DNA of 13,463 bases from Erysipelotrichaceae bacterium (GTDB lineage: Bacteria > Bacillota_I > Bacilli_A > Erysipelotrichales > Erysipelotrichaceae). Under the pieces are notes generated by a model. It did not search any database, was not told the DNA's origin, and saw only the letters and a program-made list of their open reading frames with translations. The stretch spans positions 1 to 13,463 of the forward strand of contig DMBB01000131.1 of assembly GCA_003446295.1 (NCBI GenBank). The letters run 5' to 3'. Each line of letters starts with the position of its first letter. Within the stretch, counting starts at the first letter, position 1. The position numbers were made by a program, and so were the translations under genes. Below are positions 1 through 7,414 of the stretch, one piece after another.

Positions 1-90
1 CCCTCTGAGAATGAAGCGGACGAGCTCAGAGAAAGAGTTAAAGAACTCGAAGCAATCATTCAGAAAGTGAGGGAAGCGATAGATGGATAG
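1..90 (+). CDS. C-terminal end of an unknown coiled-coil phage protein (5' partial)
   Basis: The window opens inside a reading frame that stays open from base 1 to a TAG at 88-90. The 29 visible residues are rich in Glu, Leu, Arg and Lys with heptad-like spacing (ELRERVKELEAIIQKV), which suggests a C-terminal coiled coil. The next gene starts at 83 inside its last codons, so the two are probably translationally coupled. Because the next genes are a membrane protein and a holin, this could be the end of a tail or lysis protein, but nothing visible identifies it. Confidence 0.6.
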   Translation, partial: PSENEADELRERVKELEAIIQKVREAIDG

Positions 91-496
91 ACTACCATGG
101 GAGTTAATTGCCGCTGTGATTACAGCCATATTCGGATCCACCGGATTCTGGACTTGGCTGACACAGCGGAAGGCATCGAACAAAGACATTCTGAGCGCAG
201 TGCAGGAGGTAAGGAACGATGTGGATAAACTCCGTACCAAAGTGGATCAGATGGAGAACCAGAACGCAGAACGAAGCGCCGTAGATGCAAGACGGCATGT
301 CATAAACTTCAACGAAGAGCTGCTTCGTGATCAGCGTCACAGTAAGGAATCATTCGACATGATCCTGTCGGACATTGACGAATATGAAAGATACTGTGCT
401 TCCCATCCAGGGTTCAAAAACAATAAAGCCACACTTTCTATTGAACATATTAAAGACTGCTATCGGAAAGCCGAAAAGGAACATGATTTTCTGTAA
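83..496 (+). CDS. membrane-anchored coiled-coil phage protein next to the holin
   Basis: This 137-residue protein begins with a hydrophobic segment (about residues 6-25, ending FWTWLT), followed by a charged coiled-coil stretch (about 33-70) and a soluble, acidic tail. The layout, an N-terminal membrane anchor followed by a coil, is common in small proteins beside the holin in Firmicutes phages (XhlA-like or unnamed families). Its ATG overlaps the stop of the upstream frame, and the holin follows 13 bases later. A role in lysis or membrane association is inferred only from position and topology. No catalytic motif is visible. Confidence 0.75.
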   Translation: MDRLPWELIAAVITAIFGSTGFWTWLTQRKASNKDILSAVQEVRNDVDKLRTKVDQMENQNAERSAVDARRHVINFNEELLRDQRHSKESFDMILSDIDEYERYCASHPGFKNNKATLSIEHIKDCYRKAEKEHDFL

Positions 497-509
497 GGAG
501 GATACCGTT

Positions 510-731
510 ATGAAATTCTCAAATAAGACTTATGACATTCTGAAGTGGATCTCGTTAATCGTACTCCCGGCGCTTGGCGCTTTCTACGCGGTCGTTGGTG
601 ACGCATGGGGCCTGCCGTATGTTGAACAGATCAAGACTACGGTGCTCGCACTTGCCACACTGCTTGGGTCCTGCCTCGGAGTCAGTACGATGAATTATTA
701 TTCCGAGGGCGAGGGACATGGCGATGACTGA
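510..731 (+). CDS. phage holin, Dp-1 type
   Basis: The protein has 73 residues with two hydrophobic segments (about 11-30 and 43-62), separated by a short turn containing GDAWGLPYVEQI, and a charged C-terminus ending EGEGHGDD. The pattern KTYDILKW...LPALGAFY...WGLPY...LLG..LG.ST is what I recall for the Phage_holin_Dp1 family. Holins oligomerise in the cytoplasmic membrane and open it at a set time so the endolysin can reach the wall. The start at 510 is chosen because AAGGAGG lies at 495-501, 8 bases upstream. The frame extends further up (to 375) but that part overlaps the previous gene. The endolysin is not recognisable in the window. Confidence 0.85.
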   Translation: MKFSNKTYDILKWISLIVLPALGAFYAVVGDAWGLPYVEQIKTTVLALATLLGSCLGVSTMNYYSEGEGHGDD

Positions 732-1116
732 TATCCGATACATTACAGTAGATATCGAGCGGAGGACCATGACGATTCCGGCTGGGGAAGAGGTACTAGG
801 TGTGTACAACGATCGGGATATCGAGGTCAAGTATTTCAAGGTTCCCCGATATTATGAAAGCCTAGACCTGGCTGACTTCACTGCAAAAGTCAACTTCCGT
901 ACTCCTGAAGGTGTTGTGGACTCTTCCTACGCAGAGAACGTGCAGGCTGACAACGAGTACATTACCTTTCAGTGGACGGTTCCCCATTCAGTGTGTTCAG
1001 CGATTGGAACCGCTCTTGTACAATTATGTTTTACCCTTCTGAATGACGACAGGGTAATCAAAGAATTCAATACGACATATTGGGCAGGTAAAGTTTTGCC
1101 CGGCATCGAACCGTAA
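718..1116 (+). CDS. stand-alone BppU-like baseplate anchor domain
   Basis: This 132-residue protein starts inside the holin gene (14-base overlap). It matches, residue for residue in many places, the N-terminus of the next gene: ERRTMTIPAGEEVLGVYNDR here and LRTMTVPSGENVLGVYNDR there, and both domains close with LPGIEP. The sequence type (GVYNDRD followed by alternating beta strands) resembles the N-terminal domain of BppU/DUF2479 baseplate upper proteins, which attach receptor-binding proteins to the baseplate. Here the protein stops exactly where the anchor domain ends, so it has no receptor-binding part. ATG 718 and ATG 724 are both possible starts. Confidence 0.75.
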   Translation: MAMTDIRYITVDIERRTMTIPAGEEVLGVYNDRDIEVKYFKVPRYYESLDLADFTAKVNFRTPEGVVDSSYAENVQADNEYITFQWTVPHSVCSAIGTALVQLCFTLLNDDRVIKEFNTTYWAGKVLPGIEP

Positions 1117-1500
1117 AGGAGGGCGTCTAGGGAATACATTATTATTAATAGCGACCTGAGAACTATGACAGTACCATCTGGCGAAAATGTGCTGGGTGTG
1201 TACAACGATCGCGATGTTGAAACGAAACATTTCAGGATGCCCAGATATGTCGATGGTAATGATCTGACTGATTTTCTGATCCGCATCAACTACAGGACTG
1301 CCGCCGGAGAGACAGATTCAGCGCTTGCGGATAATGTAGTTACAAAAGAAGATGAGATCACGTTCGACTGGCCTATCAGTCACAAGGTATGCGCCAGTGC
1401 GGGGACGGTACCATTTTCAATCTGTGCCAGATTATTGGACGGAAATGAGGTAATTAAAGAATACAACACGACTTATTACTGCGGTACTGTCCTGCCTGGT
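718..1500 (+). repeat. tandem duplication of the anchor domain (direct, diverged)
   Basis: The 718 gene and the first third of the 1165 frame are clearly related at protein level and share an identical 17-base run (GGTGTGTACAACGATCG) at equivalent positions near 800 and 1195. Divergence elsewhere shows that the duplication is old. Confidence 0.7.
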
Positions 1501-4260
1501 ATTGAACCAAACGGAAGCAACATCCCGGACGATCCGGAGATCATCGCTCAGATCGAACAGTATCTGGCCGAGATTGCCGAACTCCGAGAGGATATACAGT
1601 CATATCATGAGATACAGGACGATGTTGCTCAGATGAAAGCAACGATCCTTGAAAAGATCGATGACGCATATGAGGAAGACGGGTATCTGTACCTGACATC
1701 AGACGGAGAGATCGTAGCAGGTCCTATCGGACCGTTCGCCAGCAGTGGCGGAGGCAGCGGAGGCAATAACGCAATACTTACAGTTACAAACAACACCGGC
1801 TGGAACTCAAGCACGATAACAGCATCCGACGACTGCTACCTGTCGATCAACTGGTCTTCAGTGGAAACCGGCTCGTCAACCGGACCGGGTACTCTCAAGG
1901 TCCTCGTCGGCAGCTCAACAAAGGTGACACAGGATATAGCACAGGGCACGATAACCATCAATGTTGCACCATATCTGGGTGCCGGAACGAACATAGTCAA
2001 GCTTAGAGTTACGGACGTATACGGCAATACGAGAACAGTGTCCTTTACAGTTATCGTAGTGAATCTGTACGTTACATCGAGCTTCGACGCGTCTGTCCCA
2101 TACACCGGTGCGGTCCAATTCGCCTACACTCCTGTCGGCAATCTGACAAAGACCGTATACTTCAAGATCGACGGCAGTCAGATAGGCGTTACCGAGGTAA
2201 CTACATCAGGACGTCAGCAGACGTTCACGATTCCGGCTCAGACGCATGGCATGCATACGTTTGAGTGCTACTTCACCGCATCAGTGAATGGCAGCACAGT
2301 AACGTCCAACACACTGTACTACGAGCTGATTTGCCTCGAGGAAGGAAACTCATCAGTCATTATCACCACAGACTTCCATGATTCAACGGTGCCTCAGTAT
2401 ACCTCACTGAAGATCGGATACTTCGTGTACAACCCGTCAGCGCTCACCACACCTGTGAAGATTTACGTCACCGGTGACGAGGTCGCTGATCTTACCGCTG
2501 ACCGTACGAAGCAGACATTCAACTATCGCGTCGATACCATCGGCGGGCAGGTCATCCGCATCGTAGCAGGAAGCGGAAGCTCTACTACTACACTGACGAT
2601 CAACCTGACCGTTACTGAAAGCGACATCGACGTTGAGGCGGAGACACAGAACCTCGCACTGTACCTGACCAGCAAAGGAAGGTCTAACAGTGAGACGAAC
2701 AGATCTATCTGGCGCTATGAGAACATCCAGGCACAGCTCGACAGCTTTAACTGGACCTCTGACGGCTGGCAGATGGATGCGGAAGGCGAGACAGTGCTGC
2801 GTGTAGCAGGTGACGCAAGAGTCACCATTCCGTACCGCATCTTCGCCACGGACTTCCGTACGACGGGCAAGACCATCGAGGTAGAGCTCGCTACGAAGAA
2901 CGTCATGAACTATGACGCGACGATCATGTCGTGTCTGTCTGACGACCGCGGGCTGAAGATTACCCCGCAGCTGGCTAGACTCACATCAGAACAGTCAGAA
3001 ATCAGCACACAGTTCAAAGACGATGAGCATGTACGCATTGCCTTCGTAGTAGAAAAGCGTACTGAACAGAGGCTCATATACTGCTATATCAACGGCATTA
3101 TGTCCGGTGTCATCCGTTACCCGGACGATGATGACTTCTCACAGGCGACACCTGCGTATATCAGTATCGGTTCCAACAGCTGCACAACTGACATCTACAA
3201 TATCAGGGTCTATGACAACGACCTGACAAGGTATCAGCTGCTGGATAACTGGATCGCAGATTCCCAGAGTATCGATGACATGCTTGATAGATACAACAGG
3301 AACAATGTCTACGACGCTTATGGTCAGATCGTTATTGAGAAGCTCCCTCATGATCTGCCGTACATGGTACTTCAGGCTCCGGAGCTGCCTCAGTACAAGG
3401 GTGACAAGAAGACAGTCAGTGGATATTATGTTGACCCTGTCAACGAGGCTAACAGCTTTACCTTTACCGATGCACAGTTTGACGTTCAGGGTACTTCCTC
3501 GCAATACTACGCGAGAAAAAACTACAAAGCTAAGTTTAAGAACGGCTTCGTTATGAACGGAGACTCTACAGCAACAGCAAAGTATAAACTGAGAAGCGAC
3601 AGCATTCCGGTCAATACGTTCTGTTTCAAAGCGGACGTAGCATCATCCGAAGGTGCCAACAATGTGGAGCTCGTAAGACTGTACAACGACGCATGCCCGT
3701 ACGAGACTCCGGCACAGCAGGAGGACGCGCGTATCAGACAAGGCATTGACGGTTTCCCTATCGTCATTTTCTGGGATGACGGCACTACAGTGTCCTTTGT
3801 AGGAAAGTACAATTTCAACAATGACAAGTCAACGGAAGATGTCTTCGGATTCCAGGAAGGTGATGAGTCCTGGGAGATTCTGAACAACACATCGAGCCGT
3901 GTCGTATGGAAGTCTGATGACTACACCGGTACAGCCTGGCTCAGCGACTTCGAGGCCAGATACCCGGATACTGACCCGGCATATACGAACAACGCACAGC
4001 TGAAAGCCTTCGCTAAGTGGATCGTCTCAACCGACACCACAGCAGCCACCGGCAATGCCCTGAGCAATTCTGTGGTGTATGACGGAGTGACGTACAGCAA
4101 CGATACATCGGAATACAGACTTGCCAAGTTCAAGGCTGAGCTCGGAGACTGGGTCGAACTGGAAAGCGCTGAATTCTATTATCTCTTCACGGAGCTCTTC
4201 CTCATGGTCGACTCCCGCGCAAAGAACATGTTCCCGTCATTCATGGGATCGGAGGTCTGA
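1165..4260 (+). CDS. giant baseplate/receptor-binding protein, N-terminal half (BppU-like anchor, Ig-like, LamG-like, first part of CotH-like domain)
   Basis: From ATG 1165 this is 1031 residues. Domains in order: BppU-like anchor (about 1-115, paralogous to the previous gene); coiled coil (about 123-172); GGGSGG linker (near 197); three beta-rich Ig-like repeats (about 204-487); a LamG/concanavalin-like jelly roll (about 488-689); then a CotH-kinase-like segment (about 714-1031) containing FDVQGTSSQYYARKNYKAKF and the family-typical FCFKADVASSEGANN. The frame stops at TGA 4258-4260, inside the CotH-like domain, and continues in the same frame after TGA-TCT at ATG 4264. The natural start is probably upstream: AGGAGG at 1117-1122 is followed 6 bases later by AGG-GAA-TAC, which would restore the paralogue's N-terminal strand if AGG were ATG. 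ATG 1165 has no good ribosome site. Role: host surface binding at the tail tip (inferred). Confidence 0.8.
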   Translation: MTVPSGENVLGVYNDRDVETKHFRMPRYVDGNDLTDFLIRINYRTAAGETDSALADNVVTKEDEITFDWPISHKVCASAGTVPFSICARLLDGNEVIKEYNTTYYCGTVLPGIEPNGSNIPDDPEIIAQIEQYLAEIAELREDIQSYHEIQDDVAQMKATILEKIDDAYEEDGYLYLTSDGEIVAGPIGPFASSGGGSGGNNAILTVTNNTGWNSSTITASDDCYLSINWSSVETGSSTGPGTLKVLVGSSTKVTQDIAQGTITINVAPYLGAGTNIVKLRVTDVYGNTRTVSFTVIVVNLYVTSSFDASVPYTGAVQFAYTPVGNLTKTVYFKIDGSQIGVTEVTTSGRQQTFTIPAQTHGMHTFECYFTASVNGSTVTSNTLYYELICLEEGNSSVIITTDFHDSTVPQYTSLKIGYFVYNPSALTTPVKIYVTGDEVADLTADRTKQTFNYRVDTIGGQVIRIVAGSGSSTTTLTINLTVTESDIDVEAETQNLALYLTSKGRSNSETNRSIWRYENIQAQLDSFNWTSDGWQMDAEGETVLRVAGDARVTIPYRIFATDFRTTGKTIEVELATKNVMNYDATIMSCLSDDRGLKITPQLARLTSEQSEISTQFKDDEHVRIAFVVEKRTEQRLIYCYINGIMSGVIRYPDDDDFSQATPAYISIGSNSCTTDIYNIRVYDNDLTRYQLLDNWIADSQSIDDMLDRYNRNNVYDAYGQIVIEKLPHDLPYMVLQAPELPQYKGDKKTVSGYYVDPVNEANSFTFTDAQFDVQGTSSQYYARKNYKAKFKNGFVMNGDSTATAKYKLRSDSIPVNTFCFKADVASSEGANNVELVRLYNDACPYETPAQQEDARIRQGIDGFPIVIFWDDGTTVSFVGKYNFNNDKSTEDVFGFQEGDESWEILNNTSSRVVWKSDDYTGTAWLSDFEARYPDTDPAYTNNAQLKAFAKWIVSTDTTAATGNALSNSVVYDGVTYSNDTSEYRLAKFKAELGDWVELESAEFYYLFTELFLMVDSRAKNMFPSFMGSEV

Positions 4261-4266
4261 TCTATG
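4251..4266 (+). promoter_or_regulatory. strong ribosome binding site inside the end of the upstream frame
   Basis: GGAGGT at 4251-4256 is a near-perfect Shine-Dalgarno, 7 bases before ATG 4264, and it lies entirely within the last codons of the upstream frame (Glu-Val). This supports separate initiation or reinitiation of the downstream half after the TGA at 4258-4260, rather than the downstream frame being untranslated debris. Confidence 0.65.
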
Positions 4267-7125
4267 AGCAAAAAAATAGTATTTCTGCCATACGATATGG
4301 ATACCGCTATCGGTATCAATAACGAAGGTGCGCTGGTATTCTCATATAACTTAGAAGACATCGACCAGACGGAAGGTGGAGCGGACGTATACAACGGTCA
4401 GGATTCCGTGCTGTGGACTAACCTCAGAGCGTGTTTCGGTGATGAGCTGCAGAGTATGTATCAGACTCTGCGCTCCACCGGGAAGCTTTCTTACAGCAAG
4501 GTCGAGGAAATGTTCGAGACGCATCAGGATAAATGGCCTGAGGCCATCTTCAATGAGGATGCCTTCTACAAGTATATCGACCCGCTGATCGAGGATAACA
4601 ACAGCTCATACCTCAGCATGGCTCAGGGATCCAAGGAAGAACAGCGGAAGTGGTGGCTGTACAACAGGTTCAGATATATCGACTCGAAATACAATGCCGG
4701 CGATGCTCTGACTGATGTCATCACTGTCCGTGGGTATGCCAAGGCGAATATCACCGTCACACCATATGCTGACATATATGCTTCGATCAAATACGGCTCT
4801 TACCTGGTGCAGACCAGAGCGGCGAGGAACCAGGCGTATGAGCTGGTATGCCCGTTGGACAATGTCAATGATACTGAAATCTATATCTATTCAGCGAGTC
4901 AGCTGAAGAGTGTAGGAGATCTCTCAGGCTTGATGGTCGGTTATGCAGACTTCACCAACGCAACGAAGCTCCAGTCATTAAAGCTTGGCGAAGGCGGCAA
5001 CTATCAGAATGGTAATCTGACTGAATTGTACCTTGGCAACAACGTCCTGCTCGGAACACTTGACGTCCGAAACTGTGTGGCTCTTGCTCAGGCTGTCGAC
5101 ATCTCCGGCTGTACAAACATCGAGCACGTGTATTTTGAAGGCACATCCATCACAAGTATCACGCTGCCGAACGGCGGTATCCTGAAAACGCTCCATCTGC
5201 CTGACACGATTACGAACCTCACGATCCGGAACCAGACGGCGATCAACGACTTCACTGTAGCTAACGATGACTTCTCAAGCATCACTACACTGAGACTTGA
5301 GAACGTATCAGCTGCTGTTGACAGCAAGAGTATAGTCATGGGTTTGGCCGCTAACAGTCGTGTAAGGCTGATCGGCTTTTATTGGACTGCTGCAGATGCT
5401 GCGGCGATCTCTGCTATCTTAGATAAACTCGATACCATGCGTGGACTTGATGAATCCGGCAACAACATGGAAAATGCACAGGTAAGCGGAACGATCCACA
5501 CGACTAATCTGACTGGTGCTGACATAGCGGCATTCAACTCTAGATATCCGTATGTCACTGTAACAGCAGACCACGTGACGGCTAACCTGTACTACTACAA
5601 CTATGACGGCAGCACACTGATTCACACTGAAAGTATCACTGATGGCGGTAATGGCGGATACACAGGTACACCGTCAAGATCGAGCACGGCTCAGTACAAT
5701 TATTCGTTCGTTGGATGGAGTAAAAGCAAAAACGCAACATCTGCAGACAGCGACGCACTGACGAATGTTACAGCTGACAGAACGGTTTATGCCGCCTACA
5801 CAGCAACAGTAAGGACATACACCGTAAAATTCTACAACGGCACAACATTATTGCAGACAGTACCAAATGTACAGTACGGAGGGTCAGCTACTTATACTGG
5901 TAGTACTCCAACAGATAGTAGTGGAAATTCGTTTAAAGGATTTGAGCCGACTGGTCAAAATATTACAGGAGATACTAATTGTTACGCACAGTTTGAAGCA
6001 CCCGAACCCGAGCACACCATCACAGATACATGGGCAGAAATTCTTCAGCATGTTCAGCAAGGAGACTACGCAACACGATATGCTGTTGGAGACACGATGT
6101 CACTGAACCTTGGGTCTGAAGGATATGTGAACATGCAGATTGCCGGATTCGATGTGGATACACGAGCAGATGGACAGGGCGCGGCACATATCTCATGGAT
6201 CTGCGAAGATGTACTAAAGACGAAGCATCAGATGAATCCTGGGCTTGTAACGAACTATAAGTATGAGGAAGGGCCGAGTTTTACACGGGCTTCCACCTCT
6301 ACAACAAATTTATATTACAACAAATGGACGGCAAATAATAGATACGTTGCAAACAACACCGCCAAAATCACTTTCACCGTTACCGCAGTTAAGGACGAGA
6401 CCCTTCGTATTAGGTATGTTACTGCTGGCGGTAGCAGAGATAAGGACAGGGCGTTCTTCTCGTTAAAAATAGACGGTGTTGAAGTCGCCAACACTATGGT
6501 AGTATCCGATACAAACTATGATTTGACAATTGTGAATGGTACGACCTATACAATTGATTATGAATTAACAACTACTAATCAAGACTATTCTAGTACTGCC
6601 ACTATTCATCTCTGCAATACATCAAACGATGGATCAAAAGCCGTTGTAGATGCACGCGTTACCATTGACAATATTGTTATTGCAAATTGTACAGTTAGAA
6701 GTTTGGATAATTATGAGTTAGGAACAGGCACTATTGGTGGATGGGAACATTCGGAGATGCGTTATTATTTGAATAATACTGTCAAGCCATTGATTCCGTC
6801 TGAAGTCAGAAACGCAATCCTTGGAGTCACTAAGACACAGCCGGCACGTAACACAGCAGGAACAGGCGAAACACAGACTACAACAGATGATGTGTGGATT
6901 CCGTCTTATGCGGAGTGTTTCGGGAATTCAAGCCTGTATTATTCTCTGTTTAAGAACACCAACGCAAAGAGAATCAAGCATACATATGGAACTACATCAG
7001 CTAACTTTTGGTGGTTGCGCAGTGCCTACTCCGGTACCAGCTTCGACTATGTCGGCAACGGTGGCAATAACCAAAATAACCCTCCCAGCTACACTTACGG
7101 CGTGGCTCTCGGCTTCTGCATATAA
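4264..7125 (+). CDS. giant baseplate/receptor-binding protein, C-terminal half (rest of CotH-like domain, LRR-like, InlB B-repeats, DUF6273 lectin-like tip)
   Basis: The protein has 953 residues. Residues 1-150 complete a CotH-like domain: LPYDMDTAIGINNEG holds the acidic DxD motif expected at the metal/nucleotide site. Residues about 215-350 carry leucine-rich, irregular repeats (LTELYLGNN, TLDVRNC, NIEHVYFEG). Residues about 437-518 and 518-578 are two Listeria-Bacteroides (InlB B, Flg_new) repeats (SFVGWSKSK; SFKGFEPTG). Residues about 585-953 resemble DUF6273, a C-type-lectin-like fold (TIGGWEHSEMRYYLN, DVWIPSYAECFG, FWWLRSA, GFCI). An AT-rich beta-sandwich-like block (about 665-816) appears inserted within that domain. 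It begins 3 bases after the stop of the same-frame upstream half. In homologues I remember, the CotH-like part is continuous. Likely binds host surface glycans or proteins; this is inferred. Confidence 0.8.
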   Translation: MSKKIVFLPYDMDTAIGINNEGALVFSYNLEDIDQTEGGADVYNGQDSVLWTNLRACFGDELQSMYQTLRSTGKLSYSKVEEMFETHQDKWPEAIFNEDAFYKYIDPLIEDNNSSYLSMAQGSKEEQRKWWLYNRFRYIDSKYNAGDALTDVITVRGYAKANITVTPYADIYASIKYGSYLVQTRAARNQAYELVCPLDNVNDTEIYIYSASQLKSVGDLSGLMVGYADFTNATKLQSLKLGEGGNYQNGNLTELYLGNNVLLGTLDVRNCVALAQAVDISGCTNIEHVYFEGTSITSITLPNGGILKTLHLPDTITNLTIRNQTAINDFTVANDDFSSITTLRLENVSAAVDSKSIVMGLAANSRVRLIGFYWTAADAAAISAILDKLDTMRGLDESGNNMENAQVSGTIHTTNLTGADIAAFNSRYPYVTVTADHVTANLYYYNYDGSTLIHTESITDGGNGGYTGTPSRSSTAQYNYSFVGWSKSKNATSADSDALTNVTADRTVYAAYTATVRTYTVKFYNGTTLLQTVPNVQYGGSATYTGSTPTDSSGNSFKGFEPTGQNITGDTNCYAQFEAPEPEHTITDTWAEILQHVQQGDYATRYAVGDTMSLNLGSEGYVNMQIAGFDVDTRADGQGAAHISWICEDVLKTKHQMNPGLVTNYKYEEGPSFTRASTSTTNLYYNKWTANNRYVANNTAKITFTVTAVKDETLRIRYVTAGGSRDKDRAFFSLKIDGVEVANTMVVSDTNYDLTIVNGTTYTIDYELTTTNQDYSSTATIHLCNTSNDGSKAVVDARVTIDNIVIANCTVRSLDNYELGTGTIGGWEHSEMRYYLNNTVKPLIPSEVRNAILGVTKTQPARNTAGTGETQTTTDDVWIPSYAECFGNSSLYYSLFKNTNAKRIKHTYGTTSANFWWLRSAYSGTSFDYVGNGGNNQNNPPSYTYGVALGFCI
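7015..7125 (+). other. candidate hypervariable region (diversity-generating retroelement target) at the tail-tip C-terminus
   Basis: The last codons of the lectin-like protein read WWLRSAYSGTSFDY then VGNGGNNQNNPPSYTY then GVALGFCI. This arrangement, an invariant WWLRSA start, an irregular run of Asn/Ser/Tyr/Gly/Phe residues mostly from NNC codons, and a fixed G-V-x-x-x-F-C-I end right at the stop codon, is the layout of retroelement variable regions in C-type-lectin targets, where AAC template codons are mutated at adenines. No reverse transcriptase or template repeat is present in this window, so this remains a candidate. Confidence 0.4.
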
Positions 7126-7221
7126 ATGAAACAACTACAATGTATTCTCTGCCTGCTGATGATTCTGCTGTGGATAATGTTAGTATCTATAGTGAACATC
7201 GCAGGCGGAGGGTATCCGTGA
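7126..7221 (+). CDS. 31-residue single-helix membrane peptide
   Basis: ATG 7126 directly abuts the TAA of the tail-tip gene (7123-7125). The frame encodes MKQLQCILCLLMILLW then IMLVSIVNIAGGGYP, almost entirely hydrophobic, so one transmembrane helix with a short polar tail. No separate ribosome site is visible, so translation would depend on coupling to the upstream stop. The N-terminal part resembles the peptide encoded at 8101 (shared pattern L-C-x-M-I/L-L-L-x-I and S-I-x-N), suggesting paralogues. The next gene follows 10 bases later. Function is unknown; a small membrane protein in a lysis-proximal position could modulate the holin or superinfection, but this is speculation. Confidence 0.5.
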   Translation: MKQLQCILCLLMILLWIMLVSIVNIAGGGYP

Positions 7222-7231
7222 GGAGAAAAAC

Positions 7232-7414
7232 ATGACAGAGGAAGAAAGAATTCACGCATTGGAGGTGTTCACCGATATGGTAGAAAATCCGATGACATAC
7301 GTGGAGTGCAAAGAAGAAGACCTGCGTATCGCCATTGAGGCTTTAAAGCAGGTAAGAACTATGGAAAGCGGTGTGTGTGCAAAAGGGTACACAAACAAGC
7401 CGTTTGAAATGTGA
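7232..7414 (+). CDS. small acidic phage protein, unknown function
   Basis: The 60-residue, acidic, mostly helical protein (MTEEERIHALEVFTDMVENP...) has a good ribosome site, AGGAG at 7221-7225, 6 bases before ATG 7232. It contains no recognisable domain. Short proteins with a similar ECKEEDL-x-x-A-I-EAL motif sit between tail fibre and fibre-accessory genes in related phages as far as I recall, without assigned function. Its end overlaps the start region of the next gene by about 40 bases, depending on which start that gene uses. Confidence 0.6.
   Translation: MTEEERIHALEVFTDMVENPMTYVECKEEDLRIAIEALKQVRTMESGVCAKGYTNKPFEM

Noticed and set aside
375..509. N-terminal extension of the holin frame
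   Set aside because: It overlaps the upstream gene in another frame. The start at 510 has a strong ribosome site and begins the recognisable holin sequence.
4258..4260. Recoding of TGA as Trp or Gly throughout the phage
   Set aside because: TGA ends many well-supported genes here, several with ATGA or TGATG overlaps (7710-7712, 8102-8104, 11713-11715, 11949-11951, 12173-12175), so it acts as a normal stop.
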